From contig JAFAYQ010000009.1 in NCBI GenBank assembly GCA_019240215.1, positions 1 to 50,861 of the forward strand: a stretch of 50,861 nt of DNA. Reading direction: 5' to 3'. Every line of letters begins with the position of its first letter. Positions within the stretch are counted from its first letter, which is position 1. The position numbers and the translations under genes are program-made. The notes under the pieces were generated by a model. The model searched no databases. It had not been told where the DNA came from and saw only the letters and a list, made by a program, of their open reading frames with translations. The stretch comes from Actinomycetota bacterium. Lineage in GTDB: Bacteria > Actinomycetota > Actinomycetes > Streptosporangiales > Streptosporangiaceae. Shown here one piece after another: positions 1 to 6,898 of this stretch.

Positions 1-255
1 GCCCGGCAGCTGATCGGCGACGTGTGGGAGTGGACGTCAAGCGACCTGCTCCCCTACCCCGGCTTCGAGGCCTGGCCGTACCGCGAGTACTCCGAGGTCT
101 TCTTCGGGCCCGGATACAAGGTGCTGCGGGGCGGATCGTTCGCGGTCAGCCCGGCGCTCGGCCGGGCCACCTTCCGGAACTGGGACTACCCGATCCGGCG
201 GCAGATCTTCGCCGGCTTCCGCACCGCCCGCACGGCCACCCCGGAGGCCTCCTGA
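1..255 (+). CDS. egtB: Ergothioneine synthase EgtB, C-terminal part (5' end outside window)
   Basis: The last 84 residues of a formylglycine-generating-enzyme/sulfatase-modifying-fold domain are visible, including [29 protein letters not shown] and a terminal AGFRTAR. This ending is typical of EgtB, the non-heme iron sulfoxide synthase that joins hergynine (trimethylhistidine) to gamma-glutamylcysteine. The N-terminal DinB-like domain with the iron-binding histidines lies outside the window. The TGA shares one base with the egtC start (TGATG), so the two genes are translationally coupled. The assignment rests on the FGE-fold residues plus the egtC and egtD neighbours. Confidence 0.93.
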   Translation, partial: ARQLIGDVWEWTSSDLLPYPGFEAWPYREYSEVFFGPGYKVLRGGSFAVSPALGRATFRNWDYPIRRQIFAGFRTARTATPEAS

Positions 256-1115
256 TGTGCCGCCACCTGGCCTACCTGGGCCCCGCGGTCAGCCTCCGGG
301 AAGCGATCATCGACCCCCCGTACGGCCTGTACCGCCAGGCGTGGGCGCCGAAGATGATGCGCGACAGCGGCACCATGAACATCGACGGCTTCGGGGCCGG
401 CTGGTACGCCGACGGCGACCCGGTCCCGGCCCGGTACCGGAACTCCGGGCCGATCTGGGCCGATCCGTCGTTCGCCGACCTGACCCGGGTCACCCGCAGC
501 GGCGCGCTGCTGGCGGCGGTCCGGGACGCCAGCGCCGGGACCGAGCCGGGCATCTCGGCCGCGTCGCCGTTCGGCGCCGACCACTGGCTGTTCAGCCACA
601 ACGGCGCGCTGGTGGGGTGGCCGGGCACGGCCGCCGGGCTGGCCGCCACGCTCAGCCCGCTGGAGCTGCTCAACCTCGACGCCCGGGTCGACTCGGCCCT
701 GCTGTGGGCGCTGACGCTCAAGCGGCTGCGGGAGGGGGCCCGGCCCGGCGCCGCCCTGGCCGCGGTGATCGGCCTGCTCGACGTGGCCGGGGTGACCGGC
801 CGGTTCAACTTCCTGCTGACCGACGGCCACGTGATCGCGGCCACCACCGCCGGTCACACGCTGTTCTACCGGCTGGGGCACACGGCCGGGGCGGACAGCG
901 TGACGGTGGCGTCCGAGCCGGCCGACGACGACCCGGCCTGGACCGAGATCCCGGACCGCTCGCTGGTCACCGCGACCACCACCGACGTGCAGATCCGCCC
1001 GCTGCCGGTACCACCCGAGGTCGCCGCCGACGACGCCGAGCGCGTCCAGCACGGCAGCTTCCCCGAAGGTATGGCCGCCACCTCCAGTCCCGACGGAAGG
1101 AACCCGAGCCAGTGA
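255..1115 (+). CDS. egtC: Gamma-glutamyl-hercynylcysteine sulfoxide hydrolase EgtC
   Basis: A 286-aa class II glutamine-amidotransferase-fold hydrolase. The ATG at 255 gives [10 protein letters not shown], so processing of Met1 exposes the nucleophilic Cys2, as expected for an Ntn hydrolase. An upstream extension of the frame is open but would bury that Cys, so it is rejected. Further family features are GFGAGWYADG, FSHNGAL and the TVASEP segment. The enzyme removes glutamate from gamma-glutamyl-hercynylcysteine sulfoxide in the cytosol. It lies between egtB (1-base overlap) and egtD (4-base GTGA overlap), so co-transcription is nearly certain. Confidence 0.95.
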   Translation: MCRHLAYLGPAVSLREAIIDPPYGLYRQAWAPKMMRDSGTMNIDGFGAGWYADGDPVPARYRNSGPIWADPSFADLTRVTRSGALLAAVRDASAGTEPGISAASPFGADHWLFSHNGALVGWPGTAAGLAATLSPLELLNLDARVDSALLWALTLKRLREGARPGAALAAVIGLLDVAGVTGRFNFLLTDGHVIAATTAGHTLFYRLGHTAGADSVTVASEPADDDPAWTEIPDRSLVTATTTDVQIRPLPVPPEVAADDAERVQHGSFPEGMAATSSPDGRNPSQ

Positions 1116-2098
1116 CGACTTCGCTGCATGTCGAACGCCGTCTGCCCGCCGATTTCCTGGCCGACTCGCTGCGGGCCGACGCGCTGGCCGGCCTGACCGC
1201 CACCCCCAAGTCGCTGCCGCCCAAGTGGTTCTACGACGCGGCCGGCAGCGAGCTGTTCGAGAAGATCACCGCACTGCCCGAGTACTACCCGACCCGCGCC
1301 GAGCGGGAGATCCTGCAGGCGGTGGCGCCCCAGATCGCGGCCGCGAGCCGGGCCGCCACCCTGGTCGAGCTGGGCTCGGGTTCCTCGGAGAAGACCCGGC
1401 TGCTGATCGACGCGCTGCGGACGGCCGGCACGTTGCACCGCTACGTGCCGGTCGACGTCAGCGAGCAGGCCCTGCTGGCGGCGGCCAGCGCCCTGTTCAG
1501 CGACTACCCGGGCCTCGAGGTGAGCGGGGTGGTGTCCGACTTCGAGGACTACCTGGCGGGGCCGGCCGAGGATGGGGCGGCCGACGGGCCGCGGCTGGTG
1601 GCGTTCATCGGCAGCACGATCGGCAACCTGCTGCCCGACGAACGGGCCACGTTCCTGGCCCGGGTCCGGGCCGGGCTGGCCGCCGGTGACCGGCTGCTGC
1701 TGGGCACCGACCTCGTCAAGGACCCGGCCGTGCTGGTGGCCGCCTACGACGACGAGGCCGGGATCACCGCCGCGTTCAACAAGAACGTGCTGCTGGTCCT
1801 CAACCACGAGCTGGGGGCCGACTTCGACCTCGACCGGTTCGAGCACGTGGCCCGCTGGGACCCCGACCGGGAGTGGATCGAGATGCGGCTGCGCTCGGCC
1901 GGCGTCCAGACCGTGCGGCTGCCCGCCATCGACCTGACCGTCGAGTTCGCCGACGGTGAGGAGATGCGCACCGAGGTCAGTGCCAAGTTCCGCCCCGACG
2001 GGGTGGTCCGCGAGCTGACCGCGGCCGGGTTCGAGCTGGAGCACTGGTGGACCGACCGGGAGGAGCGGTTCGGCCTGTCGCTGGCCGGTCCGGCCTGA
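1112..2098 (+). CDS. egtD: Histidine N-alpha-methyltransferase EgtD
   Basis: A 328-aa SAM-dependent methyltransferase that makes hercynine from histidine, the first committed step of ergothioneine synthesis. Diagnostic segments are PPKWFYDAAGSELFEKIT, LPEYYPTRAE, the SAM loop LVELGSGSSEKT, FIGSTIGNL and the C-terminal SAKF / HWWTDREERFGLSLA. The GTG start at 1112 overlaps the egtC stop (GTGA), with a GGAAGG ribosome-binding site about 10 bases upstream. Length is normal for the family (about 320 aa). No egtE lyase follows; the next gene is a GntR regulator. Confidence 0.96.
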   Translation: MTTSLHVERRLPADFLADSLRADALAGLTATPKSLPPKWFYDAAGSELFEKITALPEYYPTRAEREILQAVAPQIAAASRAATLVELGSGSSEKTRLLIDALRTAGTLHRYVPVDVSEQALLAAASALFSDYPGLEVSGVVSDFEDYLAGPAEDGAADGPRLVAFIGSTIGNLLPDERATFLARVRAGLAAGDRLLLGTDLVKDPAVLVAAYDDEAGITAAFNKNVLLVLNHELGADFDLDRFEHVARWDPDREWIEMRLRSAGVQTVRLPAIDLTVEFADGEEMRTEVSAKFRPDGVVRELTAAGFELEHWWTDREERFGLSLAGPA

Positions 2099-2148
2099 CC
2101 GATCACCGCGGCGGCCTGCCCGGTCACTGCGAGGAGCCAGCAGTTACC

Positions 2149-2217
2149 ATGACCGACTCGGGCGGTTACCCGCTGTCCCGGAAAACTGCACACGCAAAGC
2201 AATGCATGTCATTGTGA
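2149..2217 (+). CDS. Possible 22-aa leader ORF upstream of the small GntR gene
   Basis: ATG at 2149 opens a 22-codon frame (MTDSGGYPLSRKTAHAKQCM and two more residues) ending at TGA 2215-2217. A GAGGAG lies 12 bases before the ATG, somewhat far for a ribosome-binding site. The frame runs into the GCATGTCAT dyad described below. It could be a regulatory leader peptide or chance; no homolog is recognised. Confidence 0.2.
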   Translation: MTDSGGYPLSRKTAHAKQCMSL

Positions 2218-2229
2218 GGCATTACATGC
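2204..2229. promoter_or_regulatory. Imperfect dyad, candidate GntR operator
   Basis: GCATGTCAT (2204-2212) faces ATTACATGC (2221-2229), whose complement is GCATGTAAT. Eight of nine arm bases pair around an 8-base spacer. The tract is much more AT-rich than its surroundings and sits about 40 bases before the small GntR gene, whose -10-like TACGGT is at 2253-2258. The position fits autoregulation; binding is inferred. Confidence 0.5.
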
Positions 2230-2266
2230 GTAATCGCAGGTCAGCGGTGCCCTACGGTATGCAGTT

Positions 2267-2524
2267 GTGGTGGATGATCAAGGCCCGGACATCGTGCACG
2301 AGGGCCCTACGCCGATCTACGTGCAGATCGTGAACTACATCACGGCCCACATCGAGTCCGGCGACTGGGAGCCCGGTCACCGGCTGCCCGCGGAACGGGC
2401 CATGGCCGAGCGCTGGGGCGTGGCCTACCTGACGATCCGCCGGGCCATGGCCGAACTGCGCGACCGCGGCCTGATCGTCAGCGTCCAGGGCCGCGGCACC
2501 TACGTGAAGGACCGCAAGCGCTGA
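2267..2524 (+). CDS. GntR-type winged-helix regulator consisting only of the DNA-binding domain
   Basis: An 85-aa protein starting GTG-GTG at 2267. Almost the whole length is a GntR winged helix: PIYVQIVNYI, GHRLPAERAMAERW, the recognition region LTIRRAMAELRDRG and the wing VQGRGTYV. No effector-binding or oligomerisation domain follows, whereas ordinary GntR regulators run to about 120-250 aa. TACGGT at 2253-2258 ends 8 bases before the start, so the message may be leaderless. It is not coupled to egtD (168-base gap) and lies 30 bases before the EEP gene. The effector, if any, cannot be inferred. Confidence 0.85.
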   Translation: MVDDQGPDIVHEGPTPIYVQIVNYITAHIESGDWEPGHRLPAERAMAERWGVAYLTIRRAMAELRDRGLIVSVQGRGTYVKDRKR

Positions 2525-2542
2525 TGCCCCGGGCCGGAACGT

Positions 2543-2548
2543 TAGCCT
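2543..2548 (+). promoter_or_regulatory. -10 box (TAGCCT) for a leaderless EEP transcript
   Basis: TAGCCT matches the actinobacterial TANNNT -10 consensus and ends 6 bases before the GTG at 2555. Transcription would begin at or next to the start codon. No Shine-Dalgarno sequence precedes that GTG. Confidence 0.5.
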
Positions 2549-2554
2549 GCGGGC

Positions 2555-3286
2555 GTGGGCGGTGACCGGCAGCTGAGCATGCTGCACTGGAACATTCATT
2601 CGTGGCGGGACGACCGGAAGGCGCCGAACGCCGGCGCGGTGGAGGGGCTGATCCGGGACCTGCGGCCGGACGCGGTGTCGCTGACCGAGGTGAGCACCGG
2701 CTGGGGGCGGACGGAGCCGCTGAGCGAGATCGCCGATCGGCTGGGGTACCGGTGGGTGTTCGTGCCGGCGCTGGAGTTCCGCGGCCAGCCTGCCACCGAG
2801 GGGTACGGGAACGCGGTGCTGACCCGGCTGCCGATCCTGGCTGTGCAGCAGTGGCGGGTGCACGCGCCCGAGCGCTACGTGAACACCGAGCCGAGCGAGC
2901 CGCGGACGGTGGCGCTGGCCCGGCTGGAGGTGGCCGGGACGCCGGTCTGGATCGGCAGCACCCACCTGCCGGCCAGCCAGGAAACCGAGCGCGCGGTGGC
3001 CCTCAAGCGGCTGGCCACGCTGCTGGGCCAGCTGGAGGCGCCCTGGCTGGTGGGCGGGGACTTCAACACCGCGATCGGCACCTGGCGGGATGACCTGCCG
3101 GACGGGGTGACGGTGGCGCCGCGCTCGCGCTGGCTGGGGCGGCGGGCCACGTTCCCGGCCCGGCCGCGGCCGCTGCGGGCGATCGACTACGCGCTGGCCT
3201 CGCCCGGCCTGACCGCCCGCGGGCAGGTGCTGAACCGGAAGGGATCGGACCACCGGGCGATCTGGGTGACCGCCCGGCTGGAGTAG
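2555..3286 (+). CDS. Endonuclease/exonuclease/phosphatase-family protein
   Basis: A 243-aa EEP-fold hydrolase with the canonical metal and catalytic stations in order: WNIH near residue 12, the metal-binding Glu in LTEVSTGWG, IGSTHLP, GGDFNTAIG, AIDYALAS and the terminal GSDHRAIWV. There is no signal peptide, so it is probably cytosolic. The substrate (DNA, phospholipid or phosphoester) cannot be told from the fold. GTG 2555 is preferred because TAGCCT lies just upstream; ATG 2579 would remove eight residues and is the alternative. It converges with the GH13 gene, with only 17 bases between the stops. Confidence 0.87.
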   Translation: MGGDRQLSMLHWNIHSWRDDRKAPNAGAVEGLIRDLRPDAVSLTEVSTGWGRTEPLSEIADRLGYRWVFVPALEFRGQPATEGYGNAVLTRLPILAVQQWRVHAPERYVNTEPSEPRTVALARLEVAGTPVWIGSTHLPASQETERAVALKRLATLLGQLEAPWLVGGDFNTAIGTWRDDLPDGVTVAPRSRWLGRRATFPARPRPLRAIDYALASPGLTARGQVLNRKGSDHRAIWVTARLE

Positions 3287-3303
3287 GACGCCGCTTGCTG
3301 TTG

Positions 3304-4989
3304 TCAGCGCGGCCGGGTCCGGAGCCAGACGCCGGTGTCGGGGGGCAGCGAGCCACCCCTGATAACCGGCTGGCTGGCGGCCAGGATCTCCTCGTGGGTC
3401 GGCAGCTCGACCGGGCGGTCGGACAGGTTGATCATCACCGTCACGTCGGCGCCGCGGCGGAAGCAGAGGACCTCGGCCGGAGCCGGCCGCCACGCAAAAC
3501 TGTCCACCGTAAAGGCCGGCTGAGCGTGCCGGACCTGGAGCGCGTACCGGTACAGCGACAGCATCGAGGCCGGATCGGCGCTCTCGGCTTCGACCGTGAG
3601 ACCCGCCCAGGACGAAGGCTGGGGCAGCCAGGTCGGGGCCTCGCCGTCGGTGAAGCCGAACGGCGGCCGGCGGCCGGACCAGGGCAACGGGACCCGGCAG
3701 CCGTCGCGGCCGAGGTGCTGGCGGCCTGAGCGCTGCCACATCGGGTCCTGGCGGTCCTCGTCGGCCAGGTCTTCGACCTCCCAGAGGCCCAGCTCCTCGC
3801 CCTGGTAGATGTAGGCGGTGCCGGGCAGCGACAGCGACAGCAGCGCCGCCGCCCGCGCCCGGCGGGTGCCGAGCACCAGGTCGGTCGGCTCGCCGATGCG
3901 GTAGCCGGGACGGTCGAACGAGGTGTCGGCCCGGCCGTAGCGGGTGACGTTCCTGATCACGTCGTGGTTGCTGAGCACCCAGGTGGCGGGGGCGTCGACC
4001 CGGGTGTGGGAGGCGAGGGTGGCCTCGATGACCTGGCGCAGCTCGGCCGCGTCCCACGGGCAGCGCAGGAAGTCGAAGTTGAACACGGTCTGCAGCTCGC
4101 CCGGGTGCAGGTAGCGGGTGGTCCGTTCCACGTCCGGCAGCCACACCTCGCCGATCAGCACCCGGTCCCCGGGGTAGCCGTCGGCGATCGACCGCCAGGC
4201 CCGGTACACGGCATGGACCTCGTCCCGGTCGACGAAGGGATGCACACCGGCGTCCGGGTCAAAGTCGGCCATGGCGGGGTCCTTGGCCAGCAGCACGGCC
4301 GAGTCGATCCGGAACCCGTCCACCCCGCGGTCGAACCAGAACCGCAGCACATCTTCGAACTCGGCCCGCACGTCGGCGTTGCCCCAGTTGAAGTCGGGCT
4401 GCTCGGGGGTGAACAGGTGCAGGTACCACTCCCCCGGCTCGCCGCCCGGGCCAGGAACCCGGGTCCAGGCCGGGCCGCCGAACTCCGACTCCCAGTTGTT
4501 GGGCGGCCGGTCACCGTCCGGGCCGCGGCCGGGGCGGAAGATGAACCGGTCCCGCTCGGGCGAGCCGGGTGCGGCCGCCAGCGCGGCCGTGAACCACGGC
4601 TGCGCGTCCGAGCCGTGGTTCGGCACCACGTCGAGGATGATGCGGATGCCCAGCTCGTGGGCTTCGGCGATCAGCTTCTCGGCCTCGTCGAGGGTGCCGA
4701 ACGACGGCTCGATGGCCCGGTAGTCAGCCACGTCGTAACCCGCGTCGGCCATCGGCGAGGGGTACCAGGGGTTGAACCAGACCGCGTCGACGCCGAGGTC
4801 GGCCAGGTAGCGCAGCCGGGACCGGACCCCGGCCAGGTTGCCCGCCCCGGCCACGGCCGGCTGGCCGGGGCCAGCCGCGAAGCTGCGCACGTACACCTGG
4901 TAGATGACCGCGTCACGCCACCAGGGCCGCGCCGCCGGGTCGCCGGGGGCAGCCGCGGCCGCGGGCCGGGCCAGAGTGTGATCACTCAC
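3304..4989 (-). CDS. GH13 alpha-glucosidase / oligo-1,6-glucosidase-like enzyme
   Basis: A 561-aa cytosolic glycoside hydrolase of family 13. The (beta/alpha)8 barrel begins at WWRDAVIYQVYVRSF. The conserved regions are DVVPNH, GFRIDSA (nucleophile Asp), LIGEVWLPD (acid/base Glu) and VLSNHD (third acidic residue). A QGEELGLWEVED segment and a C-terminal beta domain complete it. No signal peptide is seen, so it acts on imported oligosaccharide. It is the last gene of the ABC transporter operon, 49 bases after the second permease. The GTG at 4989 gives MSDHTLARP. Maltose, isomaltose, trehalose or sucrose-like substrates all remain possible. Confidence 0.92.
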   Translation of the reverse strand: MSDHTLARPAAAAAPGDPAARPWWRDAVIYQVYVRSFAAGPGQPAVAGAGNLAGVRSRLRYLADLGVDAVWFNPWYPSPMADAGYDVADYRAIEPSFGTLDEAEKLIAEAHELGIRIILDVVPNHGSDAQPWFTAALAAAPGSPERDRFIFRPGRGPDGDRPPNNWESEFGGPAWTRVPGPGGEPGEWYLHLFTPEQPDFNWGNADVRAEFEDVLRFWFDRGVDGFRIDSAVLLAKDPAMADFDPDAGVHPFVDRDEVHAVYRAWRSIADGYPGDRVLIGEVWLPDVERTTRYLHPGELQTVFNFDFLRCPWDAAELRQVIEATLASHTRVDAPATWVLSNHDVIRNVTRYGRADTSFDRPGYRIGEPTDLVLGTRRARAAALLSLSLPGTAYIYQGEELGLWEVEDLADEDRQDPMWQRSGRQHLGRDGCRVPLPWSGRRPPFGFTDGEAPTWLPQPSSWAGLTVEAESADPASMLSLYRYALQVRHAQPAFTVDSFAWRPAPAEVLCFRRGADVTVMINLSDRPVELPTHEEILAASQPVIRGGSLPPDTGVWLRTRPR

Positions 4990-5038
4990 GGAAGTATCGA
5001 TCCTCCGATCGGAACGGGACGGTAGGGCCGAGCCTGCC

Positions 5039-5929
5039 TCAGCCCTTGACGCCCCCGGCGGTCAGGCCAGCCATGATGTTGCGCTGGAAGATGAGGAAGA
5101 AGACGATCGTCGGGACGCAGGCGATGGCCAGGGCGGCGATGAACACGTCCTCGGGGATGCCGTAGTTCAGGTGGTACAGGCCGATGTTGATGGTCTGGGC
5201 CGACGGCTCGGACAGCACCAGCAGCGGCCACAGGAAGTCCTTCCAGACGTTGACGGCGGCGAAAATCGACACCACCCCGATGATCGGCCGCGAGATCGGC
5301 AGCACCACCCGCCACAGGGTGCGGAACGGGCCCGCCCCGTCCAGGGCGGCCGCCGCCAGCAAATCGGCGGGCACCGAGTCAAAGAACCTTTTCAATATAA
5401 AAATATTGAAACCGTTGGCGACCGAGGGCAGCCAGATCACCCACGGCGTGTTCAGGATCGACGTGTGCAGGAAGGGCAGGCTGTTGGCCGTCAGGTACTG
5501 CGGCAGCACCAGCACGGTGGCCGGGATCATCATCGCCGCCAGCATCGCGAACAAGATCACGTTGCCGAGCGCGGGCCGCAGTTTGGAGATCGCGTAGGCG
5601 GCGGCCACGTCGAACACGACCTGGAATACCAGCGCGCCGCCCGCGTAGAGGACCGTGTTGAGGATCAGCCGCCCGAGGCCGAGGTCGTTCCAGGCGGTCA
5701 GGTAGTTGTGGAATTCGGGCTGGCTGGGGACGAGGGTGGGCGGCGTCTGAACGACCTGCGAGGGTGATTTCAGGCCGCCGGTCACCATCCAGTACAGCGG
5801 GAACAGGAACAGCGCGGCGAACAGCGGGATCATCACGCCGAGTACGGTCCAGTAGATGATCCGGCCGCGGCCGCGGCTGAGCTGGGCCGGCGAGATCAGC
5901 GTGCGCGGCCCGGATTCGACGGCGGCCAT
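5039..5929 (-). CDS. Carbohydrate ABC transporter permease (MalG type)
   Basis: A 296-aa integral membrane subunit with about six hydrophobic segments, the first near residues 26-48 (IIYWTVLGVMIPLFAALFLF). The cytoplasmic EAA loop that meets the ATPase is AAAALDGAGPFRTLWRVVLP. The protein ends GGVKG, typical of this subfamily. Its ATG touches the stop of the first permease without a gap, so they are coupled. No ATPase is encoded here; such actinobacterial systems usually share a multitask MsiK-type ATPase encoded elsewhere. Just before the EAA loop, the FNIFILKRFF stretch is encoded by an unusual AT-rich patch (5390-5411). Confidence 0.94.
   Translation of the reverse strand: MAAVESGPRTLISPAQLSRGRGRIIYWTVLGVMIPLFAALFLFPLYWMVTGGLKSPSQVVQTPPTLVPSQPEFHNYLTAWNDLGLGRLILNTVLYAGGALVFQVVFDVAAAYAISKLRPALGNVILFAMLAAMMIPATVLVLPQYLTANSLPFLHTSILNTPWVIWLPSVANGFNIFILKRFFDSVPADLLAAAALDGAGPFRTLWRVVLPISRPIIGVVSIFAAVNVWKDFLWPLLVLSEPSAQTINIGLYHLNYGIPEDVFIAALAIACVPTIVFFLIFQRNIMAGLTAGGVKG
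5390..5411. repeat. AT-rich perfect hairpin inside the MalG-type permease gene
   Basis: TTTCAATAT (5390-5398) and ATATTGAAA (5403-5411) are perfect 9-base complementary arms around AAAA. On the coding strand the patch reads AAT ATT TTT ATA TTG AAA AGG within the FNIFILKRFF stretch, a run of A/T-ending or A/T-rich codons rare in the rest of the window. Confidence 0.85.
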
Positions 5930-6889
5930 CTAGTTCGCCTCCTCGGGGCGCCGGGACAGCCACAGGTAGCCGCCCGCGAACCCCAGCAGCACCACCAGCA
6001 GCAAGATGCCGAGCGCGGCGGCGCTCCCGTAGTTGTTGAACGAGAACGCGTAGTTGTAGATCAGGTACACGACGGTGGTGGTGCCGGACTGCCCGCCGGT
6101 CAGGATCAGCGGTTCCAGGAACACCTGCATGGTGGCCACGACCTGCAGCATCAGCATGAGCGACAGGATCAGCCGGGTCTGCGGGACGGTCACGTGCCAG
6201 ACCCGGCGCAGCAGCCCGGCCCCGTCGATCTCGGCCGCGTCGTACAGCTCGCCGGGGATGCCCTGCAGCGAGGCCAGGTACACCAGCACCGCCGCCCCCA
6301 TGTTGCTCCAGGTCGAGAACAGCACCAGGCAGAGCAGGGCGATGCGCGGCGACTGCAGCCACTGGGAGGTGGGCAGCCCGACCGCGTGCAGCACCGCGTT
6401 GAACAGGCCGCTGTTGTCGGGGGTGTAGAACCACTTCCACAAGAACGCGGCCGCCGCGGGCGGGATCATCACCGGCAGGTACACCAGCAGCCGGAAGTAT
6501 CCGCGCCAGTGCCGCAGCTCGTTGAGCACGACCGCGGTGACGAACGGGACCGCGTACCCGAACACCAGCGCCAGCGCCGCGAACAGGGCGGTCGCCCGCC
6601 AGGCGCCCCAGAAGCTCGGGTCACCGATGATGTGCCGGTAGTTGGCCAGCCCGACCCAGGTGGTCTCGCCCGCGAAGTTGGTCTTCTGGAAGCTCATGAT
6701 CACTTCGCGGATCATCGGGTACCAGGAGAACAGCGCGAAGCAGAAGATCCCCCCGATCATGAGCACGTAGGCGGCGGTATTGTCGCGCAGCCGGCGGCTC
6801 GGCCGGAACCCGCGGGCCGGGCTGGGGCGACCCGCGGGCCTGCCCTCCGGGTGGTTGACCCGGAGGGCGACCGGTGACTCAGTACTCAC
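5930..6889 (-). CDS. Carbohydrate ABC transporter permease (MalF type)
   Basis: A 319-aa membrane protein with an arginine-rich N-terminus, a first helix near residues 38-58 (YVLMIGGIFCFALFSWYPMI) and further segments including TALFAALALVFGYAVPFVTA. The EAA-type loop is DAAEIDGAGLLRRVWHVTVP. It forms the heterodimeric channel with the MalG-type partner directly downstream. The GTG start at 6889 lies 9 bases after the stop of the binding-protein gene, so co-transcription is expected. Specificity is set by the binding protein and cannot be read here. Confidence 0.94.
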   Translation of the reverse strand: MSTESPVALRVNHPEGRPAGRPSPARGFRPSRRLRDNTAAYVLMIGGIFCFALFSWYPMIREVIMSFQKTNFAGETTWVGLANYRHIIGDPSFWGAWRATALFAALALVFGYAVPFVTAVVLNELRHWRGYFRLLVYLPVMIPPAAAAFLWKWFYTPDNSGLFNAVLHAVGLPTSQWLQSPRIALLCLVLFSTWSNMGAAVLVYLASLQGIPGELYDAAEIDGAGLLRRVWHVTVPQTRLILSLMLMLQVVATMQVFLEPLILTGGQSGTTTVVYLIYNYAFSFNNYGSAAALGILLLVVLLGFAGGYLWLSRRPEEAN

Positions 6890-6898
6890 TGCCGATGC

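Noticed and set aside
2096..2126. Inverted repeat TGACCG / CGGTCA after egtD as a terminator
   Set aside because: Only six base pairs across a 19-base loop and no T-run; too weak to list as a feature.
2252..4144. 630-codon minus-strand frame
   Set aside because: Antisense to the GntR and EEP genes and out of frame with GH13; Arg/Pro/Gly-rich, no domain.
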